Source of the DNA: Solidesulfovibrio magneticus RS-1
GTDB taxonomy: Bacteria; Desulfobacterota; Desulfovibrionia; Desulfovibrionales; Desulfovibrionaceae
Direction: 5' to 3'
DNA length: 64,000 bases
Assembly (NCBI RefSeq): GCF_000010665.1
Contig: NC_012796.1
Location: forward strand, 3,749,501-3,813,500
Notes under the pieces: model-generated
What the model was told of the DNA's origin: nothing
The model's input: only the letters and a program-made list of their open reading frames with translations
The model's database searches: none
Shown here: piece by piece, positions 49,146 to 56,622 of the stretch
Numbering within the stretch: position 1 is the stretch's first letter
How the letters are laid out: each line of letters starts with the position of its first letter
Made by a program: the position numbers and the translations under genes

Positions 49146-50312
49146 TCATGACCGTCCGCGCAGGAACTTGAGTCCGAACAGGGATTTCTTGGTTTCCTGG
49201 GCCGGGCTTGCCGGGGCCAAGGCCGCGGCCAGATCGCAAAGGGCCCGGGTGACCGGGGCCTTTGGCGCGGTCTCCAGCAAGGTCTTGCCCTGGTTTATGG
49301 CCGACAGGGTGGTCTTGTAGTCGTTGGGCACGCGCCAGAAAACCGGCAGCCCCAGGGCCTTTTCCATGTCCTCCACCACCAGATCGCTTTCTTCCAGATG
49401 GCGGTTGACCACGATCTTGAGCTTGTCCTCAAGGCCGGCCTCGGCGTGGCGCACGTTGTCGAGGAAGCGGCGCACGTTGGCCAGGCAGGGCAGGTTTTGC
49501 ACCGAGACCAGGACGATGGCGTCGGAGATGTCCATGACCTTGAGGGTGATCTCGTCGAGATACATGCCCAGGTCGATGACCACGGTGTCGAAGACCTGGC
49601 GCATGAGTTCCAGGAGCTTGGAGATGTTCTCCGGGGTGGCCATCTGGAGGTCGTCCAGGCGGCTTGGCGGAGCCAGCAGGTACAGTCCGGAGGGATGGCG
49701 CGACATGACGCTCATGAGATAGGTGGCGTCCAGGCGGCTGATGTTGCCGAGCACCTCGCCCCAATGGTATTTGGGGGCGAGGTCGAGGAACAGCTGGGCC
49801 TCGCCGAAAGGCAGGTTCATGTCCATCAGGGCCACCGAGGCCCCGTCCTTGAGGGTCTGGCAGGCGGCGGCCAGGTTGACGGCCAGCGAGGTGGTGCCCA
49901 CCCCGCCCTTGGCTCCGAAGATGTTGATGATGCGCCCCTGCTTGCTGCGCCTTGGCCCCCGCACCGACTCCCGGCGCTCCTTGAAGCGCCAAAGGGCCAT
50001 GCGCACCTCTTCATGATCCACGGGCTGGGGAAAAAATTCGCGCACGCCCTGGCGCATGAGCCGCATGAGCACCTCGGCGTCATAGACCTGGGCGGTGAGA
50101 AACACCTCCCGGTCGCCGCGCCGGGCCACCATCTCGGCCACGGCCTCCAGTTCGGCCTCGCCGCCTTCGGCCAGCTCGCGCACGAGCAGGTCGGCATACT
50201 CCTCGCCGGCTCCGAGCACCTCGAAATCGCCGTCCTCGGACAGGCATTCCTCGAAGGCCCCCCGGGCAGCCGAAGGGGGCATGTCGAGAATCACGGTGAG
50301 CTTGTCGCGCAT
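49146..50312 (-). CDS. cpaE: CpaE/TadZ-type ATPase for pilus localisation
   Basis: 388 aa. The ATG at 50312 has GAGGGGA upstream. Residues 1-115 form a receiver-like domain without the normal acidic pocket. A ParA/MinD domain follows, with GAKGGVGTTSLAVN, where the usual GKT of the P-loop is GTT, a known feature of CpaE/TadZ. VALMDMNLPFGEAQLFLDLAP and TVVIDLGMYLDEIT are the switch regions. TadZ proteins place the pilus machine at the cell pole. It is between the small lipoprotein gene and cpaF. Confidence 0.9.
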   Translation of the reverse strand: MRDKLTVILDMPPSAARGAFEECLSEDGDFEVLGAGEEYADLLVRELAEGGEAELEAVAEMVARRGDREVFLTAQVYDAEVLMRLMRQGVREFFPQPVDHEEVRMALWRFKERRESVRGPRRSKQGRIINIFGAKGGVGTTSLAVNLAAACQTLKDGASVALMDMNLPFGEAQLFLDLAPKYHWGEVLGNISRLDATYLMSVMSRHPSGLYLLAPPSRLDDLQMATPENISKLLELMRQVFDTVVIDLGMYLDEITLKVMDISDAIVLVSVQNLPCLANVRRFLDNVRHAEAGLEDKLKIVVNRHLEESDLVVEDMEKALGLPVFWRVPNDYKTTLSAINQGKTLLETAPKAPVTRALCDLAAALAPASPAQETKKSLFGLKFLRGRS

Positions 50313-50337
50313 GGATCGTCCCCTCGAGGCCGCGGCC

Positions 50338-50622
50338 TCACTTCTGCTGCAAGAAGGCCTCGAACCCGCCCGAGCCTTGCTTTTTCTCTTCCGGGGCCTG
50401 CTTTTCCAGACGGTCATAAGCCAGGACTGCCCGTGTGCCGCCCATGGCGTCCACGGGTTTGTCGTCCACCACGGCCGGGGCGATTTTCTGGGCCTCGAAA
50501 ACCGTATGGTAGGACTTGCCGTAGTCCCAGCCGATGTTTTCCTTCTCGGCCTGGCAGCCGGTCAGGGAGCCGGCCAAAAGGCCGGCCAGGGCCGCCGCCA
50601 CGATCCATAACATGTTTCGCAT
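50338..50622 (-). CDS. Small lipoprotein of the tad operon
   Basis: 94 aa from the ATG at 50622, with GGAG six bases upstream; other ATGs lie 12 bases and more further 5'. The lipobox GSLTGC gives an N-terminal lipidated Cys. The mature part is short and charged (KENIGWDYGKSYHTVFEAQK, AVLAYDRLEKQAPEEKKQG). Its place between the secretin and cpaE is that of CpaD/TadD-like or pilotin lipoproteins in other tad operons, but the sequence does not establish which. It probably helps the secretin. Confidence 0.75.
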   Translation of the reverse strand: MRNMLWIVAAALAGLLAGSLTGCQAEKENIGWDYGKSYHTVFEAQKIAPAVVDDKPVDAMGGTRAVLAYDRLEKQAPEEKKQGSGGFEAFLQQK

Positions 50623-50768
50623 GGCTTGCTCCATCCCGCTTTCGGGAGTTGGCCCGGGTGTTGCGGCTCGCATCGCGTCCTCGGGTAAAGGCCGTTGTGG
50701 TTGCCCCGCCGCCGTGAGCACGCGGGTTGGGCGGATGTCGCGCCTGCCGATATTGCCCTGCCGGGCGT

Positions 50769-52355
50769 CTAATAGCCCTTGGGTTCGGTCGGCCGGGCCG
50801 CGGCCAGGGGCACGGCATGGCCGAAGTCGCCGTCGATTTCCGCCCCGGTGCGGGTGATGGCCCCGCCCGGTGCGCCGGCGGCGGCCTGGGGCCGCTTGAT
50901 GCCGAGGAAAAACTCCAGGTCGTCGGGCTCATGGACCCCGTCGGTGGGCAGGATCATGTCTTTCTTGTTGAGGGGCTTGACCAGATGGGCGGTAATCAGA
51001 ATCACCAGTTCCGACTGGTCCTTCTGGTAGCTCGAGCTCTTAAACAGATTGCCGAGCACCGGGATGTCGCCGATCCAGGGGTACTTGTCCACGGATTCGC
51101 GGCCTTCTTCCTTGAGCAGGCCGGCGATGGCGAAGGTCTGGCCGTTTTTGAGTTCCACCGAGGTGGAAGCGCGCCGGGTCAACACGGCCGGAATCTCGAA
51201 GCTGTCGAGCTTGATGGCCCGGGTATAGTCGAGGTCGGACACCTCGGGATTGACCTGGAGGCTGATGACCTCGCCGGCCACGGTGGGGGTGAACTTGAGG
51301 CCCACGCCGAATTCCTTCCATTCGATGCTGGTGGTGCCAAGACCCGAGGGCACGGGCACGGGGATCTCGCCGCCGGCCAGGAACTTGGCCGACTGGCCGT
51401 TTAAGCACACGAGATTGGGTTCGGCCAGGATCTTCACCAACCCGTTTTGCTTGAGCAGGTCGAGCACGGCGGTCATGGTGGTGTTGCCGGCTCCGCCCCA
51501 GTTGGTGCTGAAGCGCATGGCGGCGGTGCCTTGGCTTAGGCCCACGGTCTTGCTTTGCTCGGGCTGGTTGAACTCCCGGAAACGCGTCTGGATGGTGGCG
51601 CTTTCCGTACTGCTGCTGCCGTCGCTGCCGTTGAACTTGATGGTGCTGTACTTGTAGGCGTTTTGGACGTTGTCGATGTTAAAGACCGTATCGGCCAGGG
51701 TGGAAAGCCCGCCAAGGAGAGTATAGCCGAAATTGCCGTCGCCCACGGCATTTAAGTTGATGCCCATGCGGTTGACCACGGACTTGGACATCTCGGCCAC
51801 CCGTACTTCGAGCATGACCTGCTGCACGCCGCTGACCGACAGCAGGTTGAGGACCTTTTTGGGGGCGTAGACCTCGGCCAGGGATAGGGCCTTTTTGAGG
51901 CTCTCGGCGTCGCGCACCGTGCCGGACAGGGCAATGGAATCCTGGCTGGCCAGGACTTCGATGCCGGTCTCGCCGGGCATCACGTCGTGGAGCATTTTCT
52001 TGAGGCGCGAGGCGTCCGGGGCCACGTCGAGGTCGTAGACGGCGCGGATCTTGTCGCCCTTGTCCCACAGCGTGAGATTGGTGATGCCGGGCGCGCGGCC
52101 GGTGACATAGATCTGGCGCGGCGAGAGCAGCACGAAGTCGGCCACGTCGGGCTGGGCCACCGATACCCGGGCGATGTCGGCGTCGCTTTGCAAAATCACC
52201 GACTTGCCGATGGTCAGGGCCAGACGCGGCGCGGCGCGCACGGCCACCGGCGCGACGCCGCCCCAAACAATCTGGGCCGGCGCAGCCAAAACCAGGGAAA
52301 GCGCGATGGCCAGGGCGCGCGCCCACAGGCGCGGCAGGCAGTTACGGCTTGGCAT
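50769..52355 (-). CDS. cpaC: Tad pilus outer-membrane secretin CpaC/RcpA
   Basis: 528 aa from the ATG at 52355, which begins a signal peptide (LWARALAIALSLVLAAPAQIVWG). The N-terminal domain (LTIGKSVILQSDADIARVSV, LLSPRQIYVTGRAPGITNLTLWD) is the usual CpaC start and is followed by a BON-like segment (GIEVLASQDSIALSGTVRDAE). The secretin domain includes VKILAEPNLVCLNGQSAKFLAGGEIPVPV (two motifs) and YPWIGDIPVLGNLF. It forms the outer-membrane channel. The start overlaps cpaB by 14 bases. Confidence 0.93.
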   Translation of the reverse strand: MPSRNCLPRLWARALAIALSLVLAAPAQIVWGGVAPVAVRAAPRLALTIGKSVILQSDADIARVSVAQPDVADFVLLSPRQIYVTGRAPGITNLTLWDKGDKIRAVYDLDVAPDASRLKKMLHDVMPGETGIEVLASQDSIALSGTVRDAESLKKALSLAEVYAPKKVLNLLSVSGVQQVMLEVRVAEMSKSVVNRMGINLNAVGDGNFGYTLLGGLSTLADTVFNIDNVQNAYKYSTIKFNGSDGSSSTESATIQTRFREFNQPEQSKTVGLSQGTAAMRFSTNWGGAGNTTMTAVLDLLKQNGLVKILAEPNLVCLNGQSAKFLAGGEIPVPVPSGLGTTSIEWKEFGVGLKFTPTVAGEVISLQVNPEVSDLDYTRAIKLDSFEIPAVLTRRASTSVELKNGQTFAIAGLLKEEGRESVDKYPWIGDIPVLGNLFKSSSYQKDQSELVILITAHLVKPLNKKDMILPTDGVHEPDDLEFFLGIKRPQAAAGAPGGAITRTGAEIDGDFGHAVPLAAARPTEPKGY

Positions 52356-53244
52356 GGCCCTTGTCCTCCGTTTGTATACCGGTGAGGGTGTCGAGGCGCA
52401 CGCGTTCGCGTTCGGTGCCCCGTATGGTTTCCACGCTGTAGCCGGCGTCTTCCTCGGCCAGGGCTCCGGCGTCGGCGATGGGCGGCCCGGCCGGCGCGGC
52501 GGCGAAAGCTTCGAGGCTTTTGGCCACATCGGCCCCGGAAGTGGTCACGATGTCGGCGTCGCCGGGAGTGCGAAGGGCCAGATGCAGGCTGCCCGTGTCG
52601 CTGGCCAGGGCCAGGCGTTCGGCCTCCTCGGGCGCGACCATGAGCGTGTAGAAGTCGGTGTTGGCCAGTTCCTCCCGGCCGTCCTTGCCGATCTTGGTCT
52701 CGCGCTCGGTGCCGGTGGTGAGGATGGGGACGTTTTCCAGAATGATCTTGTTGATCTTTTCGTCGTTTTTGCCGTTGGGCACGGGATAGGTCACCAGCAC
52801 GTCCACCCGGCAGCCCGGGGTGATGAGGCCGCCGGAACCCATGATCTTGCTGCCCTTGATGGTAAAGGCCCGCTTGCCTGGGGCCACCGAGGCGTCCAGG
52901 CCGCCGCTGGTCGCGCCCTTGGGCATGAGTTTGTCCGGGGTGATGGGATCGTCGGGAGAAATGTCGCGGGCGCTGATGCGGCCGTAGGCTTCCTGAACGT
53001 CTCGCAAGGCCCCCTGGGGCGCGGCCTCGGCCTCGAAGCCCTTGGACTTGACCATGGAGGCGTCCAGCCGGCCGCCCTTGGGGATGGCCCGGGCGGCCAC
53101 CACCACCTCGACCTTGGGTGCGGCCGGCTTGGCCTGCTCGACCTTGGGCGCACGCACGGAACCCAGCCAGCGGATGGTCAGGACGCCGGCCGTCAACGCC
53201 AGGATGACGGCCAGAATGATGTGGGGTACGGCCTTGGTTTTCAT
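52342..53244 (-). CDS. cpaB: Tad pilus assembly protein CpaB/RcpC (SAF domain)
   Basis: 300 aa. The ATG at 53244 has GGAGG six bases upstream. A single N-terminal helix (HIILAVILALTAGVLTIRWLG) is followed by the SAF domain (VEVVVAARAIPKGGRLDASM) and RcpC-type domain (KRAFTIKGSKIMGSGGLITPGCRVDVLVTY in parts, then FYTLMVAPEEAERLALASDTG). It is the first gene of the minus-strand tad operon. It is thought to bind peptidoglycan or stabilise the secretin. Confidence 0.92.
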   Translation of the reverse strand: MKTKAVPHIILAVILALTAGVLTIRWLGSVRAPKVEQAKPAAPKVEVVVAARAIPKGGRLDASMVKSKGFEAEAAPQGALRDVQEAYGRISARDISPDDPITPDKLMPKGATSGGLDASVAPGKRAFTIKGSKIMGSGGLITPGCRVDVLVTYPVPNGKNDEKINKIILENVPILTTGTERETKIGKDGREELANTDFYTLMVAPEEAERLALASDTGSLHLALRTPGDADIVTTSGADVAKSLEAFAAAPAGPPIADAGALAEEDAGYSVETIRGTERERVRLDTLTGIQTEDKGHAKP

Positions 53245-53322
53245 GCGGGCCTCCGCCTGCTTGCCCCGGGCCTCCGGCAATGCGGCCGGAAGGGGTCTGC
53301 CTTGGGTGCGGCGTATAACTTT

Positions 53323-53338
53323 TTCAAACGATGTGCCT
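53323..53338 (-). promoter_or_regulatory. Sigma54-like promoter of the tad operon
   Basis: Minus strand AGGCACA-TCGT-TTGAA keeps GGCAC at -24 and TTG at -12, with the final C of the -12 changed to A. It would start transcription roughly 65-70 bases before cpaB. Confidence 0.55.
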
Positions 53339-53495
53339 GGTCCGCCGGGATTGGTCCTTCTTCTCAAACACCATGGCGTCTTCGGGGCAGGCATTTTTCC
53401 TGCGGCAAGGCCCGTCCGGCCCCGTCTTGCGGCCTTGGGCCGACCAGACGCCTGTTGCGGCGCTTGGAACTGAGCAAGAAGCCTGCCAAGCAAAC

Positions 53496-53530
53496 GAAAC
53501 GGCCGCCGAAGGACTTCCGGCGGCCGTTTC
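53496..53530. terminator. GC hairpin upstream of cpaB
   Basis: GAAACGGCCGCCG and CGGCGGCCGTTTC form a perfect 13-bp stem with a 9-base loop. On the minus strand it follows the regulator gene, but only GTTTG comes after it, so it is a weak candidate terminator. Confidence 0.5.
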
Positions 53531-53700
53531 GGCAAGAGGCGATGGCGTATGGGGGAGCGTCAGGATTGACCGGCAACGCCCATCCGGGCAGGCAGGATCG
53601 CATCAGGGACAGCGGCGCAACGCCCTGAAAAAGCCCTCTTCAGGCATGGACGGCCGGAGGATCACCCGGCCGCCGCCCCCCTTATACCCTTTCTCCAGGA

Positions 53701-53739
53701 GGGGGGTCCGGGGGCCTCAGGCCCCCGGCTGCCGGAGGC
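53701..53739 (-). repeat. Dispersed intergenic hairpin element, copy 6
   Basis: On the minus strand: GCCTCCGGCAGC, the stem CCGGGGGCC-TGA-GGCCCCCGG and ACCCCCC, then the tail TCCTGGAGAAAGGGTATAAG. It lies 39 bases past the stop of the NtrC-type gene. Confidence 0.75.
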
Positions 53740-53777
53740 ATTCTTCCGTCCCGCCGTCTCGCCGTCTTTCCCTGTCG

Positions 53778-55169
53778 TCAACCAGCGTATTCGGACGGGT
53801 CGATGCGATGTTTTTGCAGCTTGTTCCAGAGGTTTTTGGGGCTGACGCCAAGGCTGCGGGCGGCGTCTTTTTGCACGCCGCCGGCCTTGCGCAGGGCGGT
53901 GAGGATCATGTTGCGCTCCATGTCCTGGAGGGTGTCGCGCAGGTTGCCGGCCATGGGGCACGGGCCTTCGGGCGAGGCTTCGGGGGCGGGGCGACGCGAG
54001 GCTCCGTCCAGGGCGCGGCTGATCTCCACGGCGGTGAGCACCTCGCCGGAACTCATGATGGCCGCCCGCTCCAGCAGGTTGGCCAACTGGCGCACGTTGC
54101 CCGGCCAGTCGTAGTCGAACAGCAGCTGCATCCCTTCGCGGGAGACGCCGCGCAAATTGATGCCGACCCGGGGGCCGATGCGCTCCAGGAAGTGTCCGAC
54201 GAGAAGGGGCAGGTCTTCCTTGCGGTCTCGCAGGGGCGGCAGGGGAATGGCGGCGACGCTAAGGCGGTAGTACAGATCGGCCCGAAAGAGCTTTTGCTCG
54301 ACCAGGCTTTGCAGCTCCTGGTTGGTGGCGGCGATGATGCGGATGTCGATGTCGATGGGCTTGCCGCCGCCCACCCGTTCGATCTGTTTCTGCTCCACGG
54401 CGCGCAGGAGCTTGGGCTGGAGGAAAAGCGGCATGTCGCCGATTTCGTCGAGCATGATGGTGCCGTGGTCAGCCAGCTCGAATTTGCCTTTTTTAAGGCC
54501 CACCGCTCCGGTGAAGGCACCCTTCTCGTGGCCGAACAGCTCGGATTCGAGGAGGTTTTCCGGGATGGCGGCGCAGTTGACCTTCACGAAGGGCGCGTCG
54601 GCCCGTTTGCTTAAGGCCTGGATGGCGTCGGCCACGACTTCCTTGCCGCAGCCCGATTCGCCGGTGACGAGCACCGTGGAATCCAGCGGCGCCACCCGGC
54701 GCACCATGTCCACCACGGCGCGCATGGCCGGGGACTGGCCGACGATGGTCGGCCCGCGCCCGGCGGCCACGGCGGACTTCAGCTGGCGCAGCTCCATGAG
54801 CAAGGCTCGCCGCTCCAGGGCGCGCCGAATGACCACTTCCATTTCGGCCAGGGAAAAGGGTTTGGCGAAAAAGTCGTAGGCTCCCAGGCGCACGGCGTCC
54901 AAGGCCTTTTCCCGGGCCGAATAGCCGGACATGACGATGACTTCGCTGTCCGGGGCGGCCTCCTTGAGCTTGGAGAGCCCCTCGATGCCGTCCATGCCGG
55001 GCAGCATGACGTCGGTGAGGACCAGATCGAAGGTCTCGGCCTTGGCCCGGGCCACGCCCTCCTCGGCCGTGCCTACGCCCACGGGATCGAAATCCTTGGC
55101 GGCAAGGGCCTCGCACAGCATTTCCCTGAAGGCGGCGTCGTCGTCGATAACCAGGATTCGGGCGGGCAT
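53778..55169 (-). CDS. NtrC-family sigma54-dependent response regulator
   Basis: 463 aa. Receiver domain: acidic pair in LVIDDDAAF, phospho-Asp D53 in LVLTDVMLPGMDG, Lys in FFAKPFS. The AAA+ domain (about 142-370) has Walker A TGESGCGKE, the sigma54-contact motif GAFTGA and LDEIGDMPLFLQPKLLRAVEQ. A Fis-type helix-turn-helix ends the protein (VQKDAARSLGVSPKNLWNKLQKH). It is next to the tad operon, whose promoter looks sigma54-like, so it is the best candidate activator. Its kinase is not obvious; the HDOD gene and a degenerate kinase lie upstream. Confidence 0.93.
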   Translation of the reverse strand: MPARILVIDDDAAFREMLCEALAAKDFDPVGVGTAEEGVARAKAETFDLVLTDVMLPGMDGIEGLSKLKEAAPDSEVIVMSGYSAREKALDAVRLGAYDFFAKPFSLAEMEVVIRRALERRALLMELRQLKSAVAAGRGPTIVGQSPAMRAVVDMVRRVAPLDSTVLVTGESGCGKEVVADAIQALSKRADAPFVKVNCAAIPENLLESELFGHEKGAFTGAVGLKKGKFELADHGTIMLDEIGDMPLFLQPKLLRAVEQKQIERVGGGKPIDIDIRIIAATNQELQSLVEQKLFRADLYYRLSVAAIPLPPLRDRKEDLPLLVGHFLERIGPRVGINLRGVSREGMQLLFDYDWPGNVRQLANLLERAAIMSSGEVLTAVEISRALDGASRRPAPEASPEGPCPMAGNLRDTLQDMERNMILTALRKAGGVQKDAARSLGVSPKNLWNKLQKHRIDPSEYAG

Positions 55170-55197
55170 CAGCGCTCCGGCGGGCTTTGGGGCAGCC

Positions 55198-56496
55198 TCA
55201 CGGCGGCCCCTGGTGGTCCGGGAAAAAACTCCGCATGGTATCGGCCAGGCGCTCTTCCATATCCGGCACGAGTCCGGCCAGGGACTCGCCGGTCAGGCCC
55301 AAGGCGGCCCAGGCAGCCGGCTCCACGGCCGGAATGCGCCGGTTGCCGCTGCCGCCCCAGCCCATGGCCGTGGCCACCACATCGGCCAGATGGACGACAG
55401 CCGGCTCGTCGATGATAAACGGCTCGTCGAGGTCATGATGGTAGCGCACCATCTTTTCGAGGTTGGCCGGAAACTGCCATTTCTGCAGGAGATGGCCGCC
55501 CAGGGCGGCGTGGTCGAAGCCCAGCACTTCGCGTTCGGCCAGATGCAGCGGACAGCCCTCGGCTTCGGCCCGACGCATGGCGGCGGCCATGTGGGCCGGG
55601 GCCTGCTTGAAGGCGATGATGCGGCCGATGTCGTGGAGCAGCCCGGCCACGAAGGCGGTCTCGGGATTGACCAGTCCCGTGGCCTCAGCCAGGGCCTGGG
55701 CGGCGGCGGCGCAGCCCACGCTGTGCTCCCAGAAAAGCCGCATGTTGACCCAATTTTGGGGGATGTCCTGAAAAAGCGGCAGCACGGACACGCCCAGGGC
55801 CAACGTGGCCAGCTGGCGCGCCCCGACCACGGTAACGGCCCGGGACAGGCTGTCGATCTTGGCCGGGAACCGGCCGCGCATGGCCCGCATGGTGCGGGCG
55901 TAATAGGAGCTGTTGACCAGGCGCAGGAGTTTGGCGGCCAGGGACGGATCGTGTTTGATGCTTTCGGCCGCGTCCTCGACGGTGCTGGCTGGATTGCCCA
56001 GCACTTCGCTGATGCGCAGGTAGACTTCCGGGGGCGAGACGAGTTGGGGTTCGTCGCGCAAGAGCGCGTCCATGGCGAGGTGTCCGGGCTCGGATTCGAC
56101 CGTGCGCCAGGAACGGTCCTCTCCGCCCTCTCCGGCCGGGACGCCCTCGGCCAGCCGCCGCCGGACCTCGCGGTCCAGGGCCAGGCGAAAGAGCACGTCG
56201 CAGGGAGACGCCGCCAGGGTACAGCAGGCAAAGCGTTCGCGCACGGCAGCCTCGGCCGCCTCCAGCACGTCGGGCCGGCCCTGCGCCGCATCGGGCGCAG
56301 CGGCGGCCGGCGTATCCGGACACGTCGAGGCCTCCCCGGCCACTTGGACTTCGGCCAGATTCCAGGCCAGCAGGGATTTGAGATGGCCGGCGTCGAGAAC
56401 CGTGCCCCGGGGCATGAGAAACCGTCCGCCCGGGGTGAGGACATCCTCGGCCAGGACCATGCCTGGAGAAAGTTCGGTAACCGCGCGTCTGACCAT
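55198..56496 (-). CDS. HDOD-domain signalling protein
   Basis: 432 aa from the ATG at 56496. An N-terminal segment of about 55 residues (TELSPGMVLAEDVLTPGGRF) is like that preceding many HD-GYP proteins. The HDOD domain occupies about 145-350: AESIKHDPSLAAKLLRLVNSS, ARQLATLALGVSVLPLF and VAGLLHDIGRIIAFKQAP, where the HD pair is kept. No GYP motif follows, so c-di-GMP hydrolysis is not expected. HDOD proteins act as signalling scaffolds in two-component networks. The NtrC-type gene follows at 28 bases. Confidence 0.87.
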   Translation of the reverse strand: MVRRAVTELSPGMVLAEDVLTPGGRFLMPRGTVLDAGHLKSLLAWNLAEVQVAGEASTCPDTPAAAAPDAAQGRPDVLEAAEAAVRERFACCTLAASPCDVLFRLALDREVRRRLAEGVPAGEGGEDRSWRTVESEPGHLAMDALLRDEPQLVSPPEVYLRISEVLGNPASTVEDAAESIKHDPSLAAKLLRLVNSSYYARTMRAMRGRFPAKIDSLSRAVTVVGARQLATLALGVSVLPLFQDIPQNWVNMRLFWEHSVGCAAAAQALAEATGLVNPETAFVAGLLHDIGRIIAFKQAPAHMAAAMRRAEAEGCPLHLAEREVLGFDHAALGGHLLQKWQFPANLEKMVRYHHDLDEPFIIDEPAVVHLADVVATAMGWGGSGNRRIPAVEPAAWAALGLTGESLAGLVPDMEERLADTMRSFFPDHQGPP

Positions 56497-56594
56497 GGCC
56501 TCCCGCCGTCGCCTGTCCGGCGGCCTTGCCCGGCCAGGGCCGGCCATGCGCCAGCACCCCGCCGTCTCAGGCTTTTTCCGCCAGTGATCATGCA

Positions 56595-56622
56595 ATCATA
56601 CGGGTTTGCGACAGGCTGTCAA
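56595..56622 (-). promoter_or_regulatory. Near-consensus sigma70 promoter of the HDOD-NtrC pair
   Basis: Minus strand TTGACA (56622-56617) and TATGAT (56600-56595) are separated by 16 bases. It overlaps the stop of the preceding gene and lies about 95 bases before the HDOD start. Confidence 0.75.

Larger units (their letters stand above)
53245..53777. other. Control region upstream of the tad operon
   Basis: 533 bases without a convincing gene on either strand; in particular no short Flp-pilin frame was found. It holds a sigma54-like site (53323-53338), a 13-bp hairpin (53496-53530) and a dispersed element (53701-53739). Confidence 0.65.

Noticed and set aside
53331-53603. Short frames upstream of cpaB that might have been a Flp pilin
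   Set aside because: Neither strand gives a short leader followed by G-x4-E and a hydrophobic helix; the frames are Arg/Pro-rich.
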